Assembly (NCBI GenBank): GCA_963843465.1
Contig: CAWJKP010000006.1
Span: 248,001-312,000, forward strand
Reading direction: 5' to 3'
Length of the DNA stretch: 64,000 bases
Source: CAWJKP01 sp963843465
GTDB lineage: Bacteria > Planctomycetota > Planctomycetia > Pirellulales > Thermoguttaceae
Shown here: in pieces, positions 8,558 to 17,469 of the stretch
How positions within the stretch are numbered: position 1 is the stretch's first letter
How the letters are laid out: each line of letters starts with the position of its first letter
The notes under the pieces: generated by a model
What the model saw: the letters and a program-made list of their open reading frames with translations, nothing else
The model's database searches: none
Told to the model about the DNA's origin: nothing
Position numbers and translations under genes: made by a program

Positions 8558-8630
8558 AGGGGTCGGGGCGGGGGTCAGGGGTCGGGGGTCAGGGGTCGGG
8601 GGTCAGGGGTCGGGGGTCGGGGGTCGCGGG
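8558..8630 (+). repeat. 7-bp array (GGGGTCA/GGGGTCG)
   Basis: About nine to ten copies of GGGGTCG or GGGGTCA immediately upstream of holB (CCCCGAC on holB's strand). The array begins 5 bases from the holB ATG, so it replaces a normal leader, and no Shine-Dalgarno is visible apart from a CCT-rich tract. Confidence 0.75.
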
Positions 8631-8842
8631 CTTGTAGGTTGCACTTTAAGCATAACGTAAGCGGTTCGCGCCACAAGCCGCACTTCCGAGCCGTACTTCC
8701 GAGCCGGGCCGTGTCGGCCCGGATGTGGTTCGGACTCCGGGGATATGTTGGTCGTGAGTAGGTGAAAATCTGCGACATCAGATCCGGCTTACGGTAACTG
8801 TTCACAGGCCACTGCTTGTTCTACGGGGATGTTGCGTCGATT

Positions 8843-8894
8843 GTCGCCTTTCGCTCCGCGAAAGTGGCGCTACTTTCGCGGAGCGAAAGGCGAC
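8843..8894. repeat. Inverted palindrome pair (GTCGCCTTTCGC type)
   Basis: Arms GTCGCCTTTCGC-tcc-GCGAAAG and the exact complement. The same arms recur at 43628-43678, 35 kb away. The rest of 8631-9008 shows nothing further. Confidence 0.8.
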
Positions 8895-9008
8895 TATGAC
8901 GGCCTGTGAATGACTACGTCCGGTGGAAGGGATGCGTTGGGTAACTGGAGGTCGGGACGCTGGCAACTACCGTGCCTCAAGAGGGCCGGTTCGGCTATAC
9001 TGGTTCGC

Positions 9009-10298
9009 ATGGGCGACACCTGTCAAACCAAACGCCGCTGGCTTCACCCCACGCCAGACGGGCTGATCCTGGCCATGCTGGCGCTGGAAGGCGTTCTGCT
9101 GCTGTCCGAGCAGTTCCGCTGGTTTCCGTTCAATCAGCATAAGGGCTGGACGGTCCTGATCGCTGTGGCGAGCGTGGGTGTGGCATTGCTCCTTACGCTC
9201 GTTTGGTTCGCCGCGAGCTTGGTCTTCCGATGGCGGTTTCAGTTCTCCATCCGCTCGCTTTTCCTGCTGACGGCGGTTGTCGCCATCCCCTGTAGTTGGC
9301 TATCCGCCGAGATGAAGAAAGCCAGGGAGCAGCGGGCCGTAGTTCAGGCCGCAGTTCAGGCCATAGGAGTGCAAGGCTGTAGCCCGAGCTACGATTACGA
9401 AGAACGCGAAAACATGACCGGTTCCGGACCGCCGGGACCGGACTGGCTGCGGGAACTGCTGACGGACGATTTCTTCACGAACAGTGTTTCCCTGTCGTTT
9501 TCGGACAGCGCAGTCACGGACGCTGGGCTGGAGCACCTCAAAGGACTGGCCCAACTCCACGGACTGTACCTCGACCGCACGGGGGTTACGGACGCTGGAC
9601 TGGAGCACCTCAAGGGATTTACCCAACTACGCTCGTTGAGCCTCGAGCGAACTCGGGTCACGGGCGCCGGGCTGGAGCACCTCAAGGGATTGACCCACCT
9701 CAAAATGTTGATCCTCGTTAAGACGCAGGTCACGGACACGGGGCTTGAGCACCTCAAAGGGTTAACCGAACTCGAATGCTTGGACCTCAACGGAACGAAT
9801 ATCACGGGCGCCGGGCTGGTGTACCTCAAAGGGCTGCGCCAACTCCAACGGTTGGACCTCCAGGGCACGCAAGTCACCGGGGCTGGGCTGGAGCACCTCA
9901 AAGGGTTAACCCAGCTCCGAACTTTGGTCCTCGGCGAGACCCGAGTCACCAGCGCTGGGCTGGAACACGTTAAGGGTTTGACCCAACTGCAAGAGTTGTA
10001 CCTCGACCACACACCTGTCACGGATGCCGGACTGGCGCACCTCGAAGGATTGACGCAACTCCGATGGTTGAGCCTCAATGATGCCCGGGTCACGGATGCG
10101 GGCCTGGTTCACCTCAAAGGGTTGACCCAACTTGAAGCTTTGGTCCTCAACGGCACGCTGGTCACGGACGCCGGATTGGAGTACGTCAAGGGACTGACCA
10201 AACTCAAGTGTTTGGCGCTCATCGGTACGCCCGTCACGGGCGAGGGCATGAGGAAATACAAACAGGCTTTGCCGAACTGCGATATCATCTCTCGCTGA
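9009..10298 (+). CDS. Membrane-anchored leucine-rich-repeat protein
   Basis: 429 residues from ATG 9009. Three hydrophobic segments fall in the first 110 residues (about 18-33, 45-72 and 84-100, the last preceded by the FSIRSLFLLTAVVA motif common in planctomycete membrane proteins). After a linker come ten tandem 24-residue LRRs of the form VTDAGLEHLKGLTQLxxLxL and a short cap ending CDIISR. This is the short bacterial/cysteine-containing-like LRR class that forms a solenoid for protein contacts. It lies between holB and tmk, convergent with tmk (17-base gap), so it is probably an insertion into an ancestral tmk-holB pair. Its target is unknown. Confidence 0.85.
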   Translation: MGDTCQTKRRWLHPTPDGLILAMLALEGVLLLSEQFRWFPFNQHKGWTVLIAVASVGVALLLTLVWFAASLVFRWRFQFSIRSLFLLTAVVAIPCSWLSAEMKKAREQRAVVQAAVQAIGVQGCSPSYDYEERENMTGSGPPGPDWLRELLTDDFFTNSVSLSFSDSAVTDAGLEHLKGLAQLHGLYLDRTGVTDAGLEHLKGFTQLRSLSLERTRVTGAGLEHLKGLTHLKMLILVKTQVTDTGLEHLKGLTELECLDLNGTNITGAGLVYLKGLRQLQRLDLQGTQVTGAGLEHLKGLTQLRTLVLGETRVTSAGLEHVKGLTQLQELYLDHTPVTDAGLAHLEGLTQLRWLSLNDARVTDAGLVHLKGLTQLEALVLNGTLVTDAGLEYVKGLTKLKCLALIGTPVTGEGMRKYKQALPNCDIISR

Positions 10299-10315
10299 GT
10301 CCCAAGACCTAAGAC

Positions 10316-10918
10316 CTAACTCCGACCGCCCAGCGCATGGCGGATCGCCAACTGGACCTGGTCGATCGGCGGCGAGGCGTCGATGACCACGATCCGCTCG
10401 GGGGTTTTGGCGGCCTCGACGAGGAACCCTTCACGCACGCGGGCGTGGAAGGCGTCGCCCTGCTGCTCCATGCGGTCCAACTGGCGCTGGAGCCGGGCGG
10501 CGGCGGCGGCGGCGGGCATGTCCAACACGATCGTCAAATCGGGCAGAAGGCCGCACGTCGCTGCCCGGCCCACCTCCCAAAGCTGCCCCACGTCGAGTCC
10601 CCCGGCGTGGCCCTGGTAGACCACGTTGGCCAACAGGTAACGGTCGCAGATCACCGTCTTTCCCTGTTCCAGGGCCGGCCGGATCAGCTCCTCGGTCAAC
10701 TGGGCCCGCGCCGCCATATAGAGCAGCATCTCCGCGCGGCGGCCGATCCGCAGGTCCGTCCGCGACAGCAGCAGCTCCCGGACGGCCTCGCCCAGCCGCG
10801 TGCTCCCGGGGTCGCGGCAGACGACCACCTCCCGGCCACCCTGGCGGAGGAACTCCGCCAGCAGCGCAATCTGCGTGCTCTTGCCGGTTCCGTCGCCGCC
10901 GTCAATGGAGAGAAACAT
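10316..10918 (-). CDS. tmk: Thymidylate kinase
   Basis: 200 residues; phosphorylates dTMP to dTDP. The P-loop GGDGTGKST is at 7-15, the DPGSTRLGE segment (which begins with the second-position Asp-Pro/Arg context) at 36-44, and the DRY motif that fixes the thymidine monophosphate at 92-94. Length is normal. Its ATG is preceded within 5 bases by the long AGTTAGG array, so the natural leader and promoter seem displaced by repeat DNA. Confidence 0.95.
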   Translation of the reverse strand: MFLSIDGGDGTGKSTQIALLAEFLRQGGREVVVCRDPGSTRLGEAVRELLLSRTDLRIGRRAEMLLYMAARAQLTEELIRPALEQGKTVICDRYLLANVVYQGHAGGLDVGQLWEVGRAATCGLLPDLTIVLDMPAAAAAARLQRQLDRMEQQGDAFHARVREGFLVEAAKTPERIVVIDASPPIDQVQLAIRHALGGRS

Positions 10919-10924
10919 GGGAAG

Positions 10925-11622
10925 GAGTTAGGAGTTAGGAGTTAGGAGTTAGGAGTTAGGAGTTAGGAGTTAGGAGTTAGGAGTTAGGAGTTAGGAGTTA
11001 GGAGTTAGGAGTTAGGAGTTAGGAGTTAGGAGTTAGGAGTTAGGAGTTAGGAGTTAGGAGTTAGGAGTTAGGAGTTAGGAGTTAGGAGTTAGGAGTTAGG
11101 AGTTAGGAGTTAGGAGTTAGGAGTTAGGAGTTAGGAGTTAGGAGTTAGGAGTTAGGAGTTAGGAGTTAGGAGTTAGGAGTTAGGAGTTAGGAGTTAGGAG
11201 TTAGGAGTTAGGAGTTAGGAGTTAGGAGTTAGGAGTTAGGAGTTAGGAGTTAGGAGTTAGGAGTTAGGAGTTAGGAGTTAGGAGTTAGGAGTTAGGAGTT
11301 AGGAGTTAGGAGTTAGGAGTTAGGAGTTAGGAGTTAGGAGTTAGGAGTTAGGAGTTAGGAGTTAGGAGTTAGGAGTTAGGAGTTAGGAGTTAGGAGTTAG
11401 GAGTTAGGAGTTAGGAGTTAGGAGTTAGGAGTTAGGAGTTAGGAGTTAGGAGTTAGGAGTTAGGAGTTAGGAGTTAGGAGTTAGGAGTTAGGAGTTAGGA
11501 GTTAGGAGTTAGGAGTTAGGAGTTAGGAGTTAGGAGTTAGGAGTTAGGAGTTAGGAGTTAGGAGTTAGGAGTTAGGAGTTAGGAGTTAGGAGTTAGGAGT
11601 TGGAAGTTAGAAGTTGGGGGTT
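10925..11622 (+). repeat. Approximately 98-copy heptanucleotide tandem array (AGTTAGG)
   Basis: A virtually perfect 7-bp repeat runs from the tmk start codon for about 690 bases, then degenerates to TGGAAGT/TAGAAGT/TGGGGGT. A short inverted copy (CTAACTC) follows at 11639-11660 next to the WYL gene. There are no start codons, and no ORF is maintained in any frame. The array fills the whole gap between two genes transcribed in the same direction. Confidence 0.97.
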
Positions 11623-11646
11623 GGGACGCGGCTTTCATTCTAACTC

Positions 11647-12648
11647 CTAACTCCCAACTTCTTCATTCTTTTCCAGCACGTCGCGATACTGCTGAACCAT
11701 CCGGGCGGCCCGCTGGGCGACGAGACGGCGGAGCTCGGGCGGGTCGAGCACCTCGGCCTGGTCGCCGTAGCCCAGGATCCACCAGGAGATCTCCTGGATC
11801 CCGGAAACGGTCACCTGGAAGTCCATGCTGCCGTCGGGACGGAAACGGACCTGTTGCGTCTTGTGCCAGACGACCTCGGCCACGTTCTGGGCCACCAACT
11901 TGCCGAAGCGGACGGTGACCTCGCGGTCGGGCCCCTTTTCGGGAATCAGGTGCCAGGCGTTGCGGAGATAGCGTTCCAGCGCGAAACCGCGCGGGATCTG
12001 GTACGGCTCGTCGAGCACCTCCAGGCGACGGATACGTCCCAGGTTGAAGGTCCGCGTGCCGCGGTACAGCGACGCCCGGCCGATGACGTACCAACTCCGC
12101 CGGCTGAACAGCAGGCGGTAGGGCTGCAAGCGGGTGGAGATGTGTTTGTCTTCGGCGAGACTCTGGTAGCGGATGCGGACGCAGTGACGTTGGCCGACGG
12201 CTTGCAGGAGTTGCTCGAACACCGGCCGGCTGTTCTCCAGGGGGTTGTTGGGATCGAGTTTGACGTGGACCACGTCGCCGGTGGCGCGGAGCTGCTCGCG
12301 GAGTTTTTCCGGCAGGCTTCCGGCGAGCTTCATCGCGGCCCGCTGGGCGGGCTCGAAGAACGGCAGCCGCGATCCGCCGCCCAGGTCGTTGCAGAGGACC
12401 AACAGGGCCAGGGCTTCGTCGGGGGTGAAATTCGTCGGCGGCAGGAAGTACGTGCCGGGGATATGATAGCGCTGCTGCTGGTCGTCGAAGACCAGCGGCA
12501 CCCCCGCCAGCCGCAACAGGTCGAGGTCGCGGAAAATCGTTCGCCGGCTGACCGTGCAAGCCTCGGCCAGGCCGTCCGTGTTATAGCCCCTTCCAGCCTG
12601 GAGTAGACCGATCAGTTTCAGCAGCCGGCAGATGCGCGACAGATTCAT
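11647..12648 (-). CDS. HTH-WYL domain transcriptional regulator
   Basis: 333 residues from ATG 12648, which gives the usual N-terminus. An N-terminal winged HTH (about 1-60, VSRRTIFRDLDLL recognition helix) is followed by a WYL domain (about 140-230, RYQSL... and SWYVIGRA) and a WCX-like C-terminal extension. This is the YafY/PafB-like architecture that senses nucleotides or ssDNA and often controls stress or defence genes. The first 68 bases overlap the 3' end of the TolC-like gene on the same strand. Its target is not evident from context. Confidence 0.87.
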   Translation of the reverse strand: MNLSRICRLLKLIGLLQAGRGYNTDGLAEACTVSRRTIFRDLDLLRLAGVPLVFDDQQQRYHIPGTYFLPPTNFTPDEALALLVLCNDLGGGSRLPFFEPAQRAAMKLAGSLPEKLREQLRATGDVVHVKLDPNNPLENSRPVFEQLLQAVGQRHCVRIRYQSLAEDKHISTRLQPYRLLFSRRSWYVIGRASLYRGTRTFNLGRIRRLEVLDEPYQIPRGFALERYLRNAWHLIPEKGPDREVTVRFGKLVAQNVAEVVWHKTQQVRFRPDGSMDFQVTVSGIQEISWWILGYGDQAEVLDPPELRRLVAQRAARMVQQYRDVLEKNEEVGS

Positions 12649-15037
12649 TTCCGTTTCCACCGGACTGGGAATTCGTCCACTGGCCGCCCAGGGCCTCCGG
12701 ATGGACGGCTCCGCCGGAGCCCTCGGCGTCCTGGCAGGCGGCCTGTTGGACCGCGGCCGGCTGCCAGGCGTCGGCCGGCGGCAACGTGTCCGCCGGCTGT
12801 GCCGTGGCCGGCGGTCGGTCCGGCGGAGCGGCCAAGGCGCTGAGGTTCAGCGACCCGAGGTCGTAGCCCTGGCCGATCGGGGCCTGGGTTGAGCCCCACC
12901 GGGGGTCCAACGGAGAGTCCATCGGTCCGGCCGCCTGCGGCCCGAGCGTCGCGCCGGTCTCGCTGCCGGGCAGGATGCTCTTGAGCTGTTTGTCCTCGGG
13001 CGACTTCTCCACGGGGACGCCGGGAGGAATCACCTCTTTGTCCGACGGGGCCAGCGGAGGCTGCGTCGGAGCCGCCGACGTGCCTGGACCGCCCTGGATC
13101 TGCTGGTACGGCCCGCGGCTTAGGACCCGAGGCTGCGTGAAGCCGTAGTTGAGGTACAACGCGGCGTCGCGAGCCCGGGCTCGGCGTTGGGCGTCGAAGT
13201 AAGCCTTGCGAGGCCAGGGCCCTTCAGCCAGGTAGACGCCATTGTACTCCAGCAGCGACCCCTTGGTATAGTGGACCAGCGAAATGAGGTTATTATAGCT
13301 GACAAGGGAGCGGTAGTAGCTGACTTCGGCCTCGGCCAGGCGGATGTGGGCGTCGAGAAGGAGGTTCACCTCTTGCTCCCATTCCTGCGGTGACGTGGCT
13401 GCCTTGACCCTTTCCTCAAGCGCCTTGACCTCGACGGGGGCCGCCTCCCACTGGTTGAAATGGCTCTGGGCCTCCTTGTAATAGCCGGCCAGGTCCTCCA
13501 TCCTGATGGCGAGCTGGTGGGACAGCTCCAACTCCTGCTCCTGGAGGATGGTCCGCTCCCGGGCGAGGCTCAACTGGGCGTTGCGGACGCCCGACAGCTC
13601 CTTGCGAAATCCGATGGGCAACTGCAACTGCAATTCAAGCTGCCATTCCTGGTGGTTGCCGTCGATCAGGTTGCCGAAGGCGTTGCTGTCCGTGTTCGTG
13701 ACGTCGTCCAATTTATTGCCCAGGCCGACCCAACGATAGAGGGCCACGGCGTCCAATCGCGGCAGGAGGAAGTTCTTCGAGGCGATCAGTTCCAGCTCCC
13801 GCTGCTTGATCCGCCACTTCTGCTGCCGCAACTCGGCGCTGCGGCAAAGACCTTCCGTCAGGGATGCGTACCAGTCGAAGCTGATCTTGGCGGTGGTCGG
13901 CTCCTCGGAGGGCCGGATCAGCCGGCCGTCGCAGGCCGCCAGGCCCATCATGTGGCGGAGTACGTTCTCCGTCTTGTAGAGGCTGTGCAGCGCGACTTCG
14001 GTCGCACTGCGGAACTGGAAGTACTGCTCCCGGGCGCGGGCCTCCACCTGGACGCTCGCGTGCCGGCCGGAGAACTCCCGCCAGGTGGCCAGGGCCCTGT
14101 CGCGGCTGGCGACCGCGGTGTCTACCTCGCGGTAAGTGAGATAAAGCTCCCAGTAGGTCCGCTCCACGTCCCGGACAAGGTCCCGCACCGACTTCTCGAA
14201 ATCGGCCAGGGAGATGTCGCTCCGCAGACGGGCGATCCGCACGCCGTTATAGAACCCGGGGATCGACTGCGGTCCGGCGATCTCGTTGAACTGCACGCCG
14301 GCGCCCTGCAACAGGGGCTGCCGCACCGCCGCCTCGTAGTTCACCGTATAGGCGCTGTTGAAGAGCTGAACCGGGCTGTTGCTCTGCAGGTAGTCGATGT
14401 TGTTGGTCAGCGACCAGGTGCCGCCAGTCATGTAGGTCTTCTGGATCGCGGCCTGGAAATTGACCACCTCTTGCTCATTGACGTTGACATAGAGCGCAGG
14501 GGCGATCGCCACGTTGACGTTCAACGGCGTATTGAAATGCTCACAGTTCATGCTGGCGGTGAACTGGGCATCGTAAGCGGCCAGGGCGGCCTCGACGCCG
14601 AACCTCCCGTCGCTCTCGGTGATCGCCGGATTGTGGGTCGTGACAGCGCTTTCCGGATTGCTCAACAGTACGGTCGGGGCCCCTGCCACACCGCCCGGAC
14701 CGCCCCCCGCTCCGCCTTCCGACGTTAGGGTCACGCCGCCCAGACTGCGGAACACCTTGCTGTTGTCCAAGGCGATCTTCATCGTCTCTTCCAGGGAGAG
14801 CTCCCAGATTTTGCTGGGATCGGGGTTGTCGAGGGTCAGCGGCGGCAGCGAGTTCTGCACATCGTCCAGGGTAGGATTCTGGACGTCGGGGTACTCGATC
14901 GTCTCGGCCACGTCGAGATAGTGCCTCATGTCCTTATGCTCGAAGAAGTAGAACGGCTGCTGAGGACGGCATCCCACCGCTGCGACCCAGAGTGCCAGCC
15001 AGCCGATGGCGCTTCGCATTAGGAACTGCCGACTCAT
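12581..15037 (-). CDS. TolC-like outer-membrane channel lipoprotein
   Basis: 818 residues from ATG 15037, chosen because a signal peptide with lipobox-like AVGC (about residues 20-23) begins there and AGGA lies upstream. The core (about 90-620) is a long helical pair of outer-membrane-efflux repeats with VRDLVRDVERTYWELYLTYR near the first and LAEAEVSYYRSLVSYNNLI near the second. The C-terminal 200 residues are Pro/Gln/Ala-rich and low complexity, as in planctomycete TolC homologues. Pump and adaptor genes are not adjacent, so its partner is unknown. Confidence 0.85.
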   Translation of the reverse strand: MSRQFLMRSAIGWLALWVAAVGCRPQQPFYFFEHKDMRHYLDVAETIEYPDVQNPTLDDVQNSLPPLTLDNPDPSKIWELSLEETMKIALDNSKVFRSLGGVTLTSEGGAGGGPGGVAGAPTVLLSNPESAVTTHNPAITESDGRFGVEAALAAYDAQFTASMNCEHFNTPLNVNVAIAPALYVNVNEQEVVNFQAAIQKTYMTGGTWSLTNNIDYLQSNSPVQLFNSAYTVNYEAAVRQPLLQGAGVQFNEIAGPQSIPGFYNGVRIARLRSDISLADFEKSVRDLVRDVERTYWELYLTYREVDTAVASRDRALATWREFSGRHASVQVEARAREQYFQFRSATEVALHSLYKTENVLRHMMGLAACDGRLIRPSEEPTTAKISFDWYASLTEGLCRSAELRQQKWRIKQRELELIASKNFLLPRLDAVALYRWVGLGNKLDDVTNTDSNAFGNLIDGNHQEWQLELQLQLPIGFRKELSGVRNAQLSLARERTILQEQELELSHQLAIRMEDLAGYYKEAQSHFNQWEAAPVEVKALEERVKAATSPQEWEQEVNLLLDAHIRLAEAEVSYYRSLVSYNNLISLVHYTKGSLLEYNGVYLAEGPWPRKAYFDAQRRARARDAALYLNYGFTQPRVLSRGPYQQIQGGPGTSAAPTQPPLAPSDKEVIPPGVPVEKSPEDKQLKSILPGSETGATLGPQAAGPMDSPLDPRWGSTQAPIGQGYDLGSLNLSALAAPPDRPPATAQPADTLPPADAWQPAAVQQAACQDAEGSGGAVHPEALGGQWTNSQSGGNGNESVAHLPAAETDRSTPGWKGL

Positions 15038-15298
15038 AGGGGATGGATTCCTGTTAGCGTTGCGTATCAGGTTCGACGCCAGGGGGGGCGTCGAAGACCG
15101 CGCGGCAACCTCCTGCGGGCCCGCTCGATACAATCGCCGACACTGGTATCGTCTCTGCAATCGTTAAACTTTGAGGAATCCATACAATCCAGTTAATCGG
15201 TAGTCTGACCGCAGACTACCTATCTTTAGCAGACGTTCCAGAACTAACGCCGGCTGTCAGCCCTGGGGATATAGGAAGAATGGCGAGTCGTCCGTGGC

Positions 15299-15503
15299 GA
15301 AGGGGGACGGAGGACGGCGGTGAGAGGTCAAAGGTATTGAATCTTCGCGAGGTGTAGGGTGGGCATCGCCCACCACAGCTAGGGCTTAGAATCTAAGACC
15401 TAACCACAGTTGGTGGGCCGGCGCTCGCTGCGCGAGCTTGTCCCACCCTACCCTTAACTAGCCACCGACGACTAGCCACTGACCACTGACCACTAGCCAC
15501 TTT
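15299..15503. repeat. Mixed block of heptamers and GTAG palindromes
   Basis: GGGGGAC/GGAGGAC heptamers at 15299-15325, a GTAGGGTGGGC unit at 15354-15376, TAAGACC heptamers at about 15388-15407, an inverse unit ending CCCACCCTAC at 15412-15451, and CTAGCCA/CTGACCA heptamers at 15455-15503. The block reaches the stop codon of the gene at 15505. 15038-15298 shows nothing else. Confidence 0.75.
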
Positions 15504-15504
15504 C

Positions 15505-15981
15505 CTACAGGCCCATCCCAACGAACCCCCCGTGAGCGTCCATCGCCTCTTCGAGCTTGGCGATCCGCTGGATCGTCTTCTGAAGATCACCTGCGGCGAT
15601 ATAGCGGTCGAACTCGACCATCACCGCTCGCCGCACTGTCTCCTGGAACCAGGCGACGATGGGGGCGGTAAGCCAGTCGCAGGTCTCCTCGGAGATTTCC
15701 GCCTCCAGGTCGGCATGGATCGTCTTCAGGTCGTCGGTGCCGGTCAACACGGTCCCCTCGAACCCCAGCGCGATCAAGCCCACGTTGTCGTCGTTGGTCA
15801 GGCGGAAGACGCAACGCCCGTGGTGCAGGTAGTAGCTATTGTGCATCCCGTGCTTCTCGACCGCCCGCTTGATCCGCTCGCACCGGGCGCGAAACCCGGG
15901 CGACGCATCCAGCGGGATATCCAGCCTCTCCACCGAACGTAGGGGCAGGCAATCGAAGACGATCTCGACAAAAGGGCTCAT
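15505..15981 (-). CDS. Conserved protein of unknown function
   Basis: 158 residues, cytoplasmic (no signal peptide), alpha/beta composition. The recognisable phrases are YYLHHGRCVFRLTNDD and LGFEGTVLTGTDD near the middle, and a C-terminal helix with an acidic patch. I cannot assign it to a functional family. No convincing neighbours: repeat blocks on both sides. Confidence 0.6.
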   Translation of the reverse strand: MSPFVEIVFDCLPLRSVERLDIPLDASPGFRARCERIKRAVEKHGMHNSYYLHHGRCVFRLTNDDNVGLIALGFEGTVLTGTDDLKTIHADLEAEISEETCDWLTAPIVAWFQETVRRAVMVEFDRYIAAGDLQKTIQRIAKLEEAMDAHGGFVGMGL

Positions 15982-16052
15982 GAGGCAACCTCGGCGTTGG
16001 GGACAGGGCGGTCCAGATGCGATTCTATCCCATAGCCGCGAACAGCAGTAGC

Positions 16053-16127
16053 TCTTGGGCCTTAGGTCTTCGGTCTTAGGAGGTAATAGAAGGCGAAGAC
16101 CAAAAACCTAAGACCCAAGACCTAAGT
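16053..16127. repeat. Inverted pair of 7-bp arrays (TTAGGTC / AAGACCT)
   Basis: Left half TTGGGCC, TTAGGTC, TTCGGTC, TTAGGAG; right half GAAGACC, AAAAACC, TAAGACC, CAAGACC, TAAGTCC. The halves are complementary and could fold back. Confidence 0.75.
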
Positions 16128-16212
16128 CCCGGACAGCCACTTTCGCCGGCCTAGGGCCGGAGGTTAGAATAGGGCGTCCCACCGAGTCCGTCACACCCAC
16201 GAGGAAGAAGCC

Positions 16213-17202
16213 ATGAAATCGAGAACCGTCTTGTCGCACATCGTGTTTGCCGGCCTGTTTGCCTTGTGCCTCGGGCTGCCGCTGCTGAGCCGGGCCGAGG
16301 ACCCGCCGGCCAAATCGTCCAAGGCTGACGGCCAGATGAAGGTGGTCTTCCTGGCCGGCGGGCCCAGCCACGGCTACGCCCAACACGAGCACCGCGCCGG
16401 CTGCCTCTTGCTGGCCAAGTGTCTCAGCCAGGGCGTTCCGAGCCTGAAGTACGTGGTCACGAGCGGCTGGCCCAAGAATCCCGGCGTCCTGGAAGACCTG
16501 GAAGACGCCGACACGATCGTGATCTACGGCGACGGCGGCGGCGGCCACCTGGCCATGCCGCACCTGAAGGATCTCGACCGGCTGATGAAGAAAGGCACCG
16601 GCCTGGTCTGCCTGCACTACGCGGTGGAGATCCCCAAGGGCGAGCCGGGCGATCTGCTGAAGAGTTGGATCGGAGGCTACTATGAGACCTTCTGGTCGGT
16701 CAATCCGACGTACACGGCCCAGTTCAAGAGTCTCCCCGATCATCCGATCGCGCGGGGCGTGAAGCCCTTCACCATCACCGACGAGTGGTATTACCACATG
16801 CGTTTCCAGGACGGCATGAAGGGCGTCACGCCGATCCTCACGACCGTGCCGCCGGACAGCACCCGGCAGGGCGGCAACGATTCCCACGGCGGCAACCCCA
16901 CGGTCCGCGCGGAGAAGGGCCACGCCGAGCACGTCGCCTGGGCCTTCCAGCGGCCCGGTGGCGGACGCGGCTTCGGTTTCACCGGCGGGCACTTCCATTG
17001 GAACTGGGGCAACGACAACTTCCGCAAGGTAGTCCTCAACGCTATCGTCTGGACTGCTCACGGCGAGATCCCGGCCGGCGGCGTCTCCTCGAAGACCCCC
17101 ACACTGGCCGAGTTGGAAGCCAACCAGGACAAGCCGAAGCCGGCCAACCTGGACGAGAAACGGCTCCAGAAGGAGCTCGACGCCTGGAAGGCCGGCCAGT
17201 AA
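16213..17202 (+). CDS. Secreted ThuA-like protein
   Basis: 329 residues with an N-terminal signal peptide (hydrophobic 9-27, cleavage after SRAE). The mature protein has the ThuA (trehalose-utilisation-like) glutamine-amidotransferase-type fold: VVFLAGGPSHGYAQHEH at the N-terminus, YGDGGGGHLAMPHL, a GLVCLHYAVE segment and the C-terminal GFTGGHFHWNWGND. Planctomycetes carry many such secreted domains, usually in polysaccharide or sugar-degrading contexts. The enzymatic substrate is not established. A GAGGAAGAAGCC tract precedes the start. Confidence 0.85.
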   Translation: MKSRTVLSHIVFAGLFALCLGLPLLSRAEDPPAKSSKADGQMKVVFLAGGPSHGYAQHEHRAGCLLLAKCLSQGVPSLKYVVTSGWPKNPGVLEDLEDADTIVIYGDGGGGHLAMPHLKDLDRLMKKGTGLVCLHYAVEIPKGEPGDLLKSWIGGYYETFWSVNPTYTAQFKSLPDHPIARGVKPFTITDEWYYHMRFQDGMKGVTPILTTVPPDSTRQGGNDSHGGNPTVRAEKGHAEHVAWAFQRPGGGRGFGFTGGHFHWNWGNDNFRKVVLNAIVWTAHGEIPAGGVSSKTPTLAELEANQDKPKPANLDEKRLQKELDAWKAGQ

Positions 17203-17207
17203 GCGGA

Positions 17208-17335
17208 AGTGGTCGGTGGTCAGTGGCTAGTGGTCAATGAAGAGGGATGAGAGATGAGCGATGAGAGGTGAAGGGTGGAGGCAAAAACACGCGTCTCTGC
17301 GTCCCTCATCCCTTATCTCTCATCCCTCATTCGCT
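17208..17335. repeat. Stacked 7-bp arrays with inverted partner
   Basis: CAGTGGT/TAGTGGT heptamers, then GATGAGA/GATGAGC types, then (17300-17335) the complementary ATCCCTC/ATCTCTC types. The arrays fill the gap between the ThuA-like gene and the nucleoside hydrolase. Confidence 0.7.
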
Positions 17336-17358
17336 GAAAGCTCCCAGGAGATTTTCTC

Positions 17359-17469
17359 ATGTCACGTCGACCGGTTTGGCGAGTCTTGCGTGCGATTGTC
17401 GGGCTGGCGCTTTTGGCCCTGCTGATCCTCCCCGCCCGCCTGCGCACGATCCGCCTCGGCCGCCAGTGA
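17359..17469 (+). other. Signal-peptide-coding segment out of frame with the nucleoside hydrolase
   Basis: ATG 17359, with AGGAG nine bases upstream, opens a 36-codon reading frame of basic start plus a hydrophobic stretch (MSRRPVWRVLRAIVG then LALLALLILPA), a typical signal peptide. It stops at TGA 17467-17469, which overlaps the GTG at 17466 of the hydrolase frame (GTGA). Either this is a coupled leader peptide, or a one-base indel near 17430-17465 has split one secreted enzyme. The second reading is favoured. Confidence 0.55.

Noticed and set aside
10925..11622. CRISPR array or telomere-like repeat
   Set aside because: The unit is a 7-bp pure tandem with no spacers; CRISPR needs roughly 25-36 bp repeats with unique spacers. 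The TTAGG resemblance to telomere repeats is a sequence coincidence in an internal bacterial array.
13460..14728. 422-codon plus-strand open frame inside the TolC-like gene
   Set aside because: Antisense shadow: composition typical of GC-skewed frames, no recognised motif, no RBS, and it covers the well-supported efflux gene.
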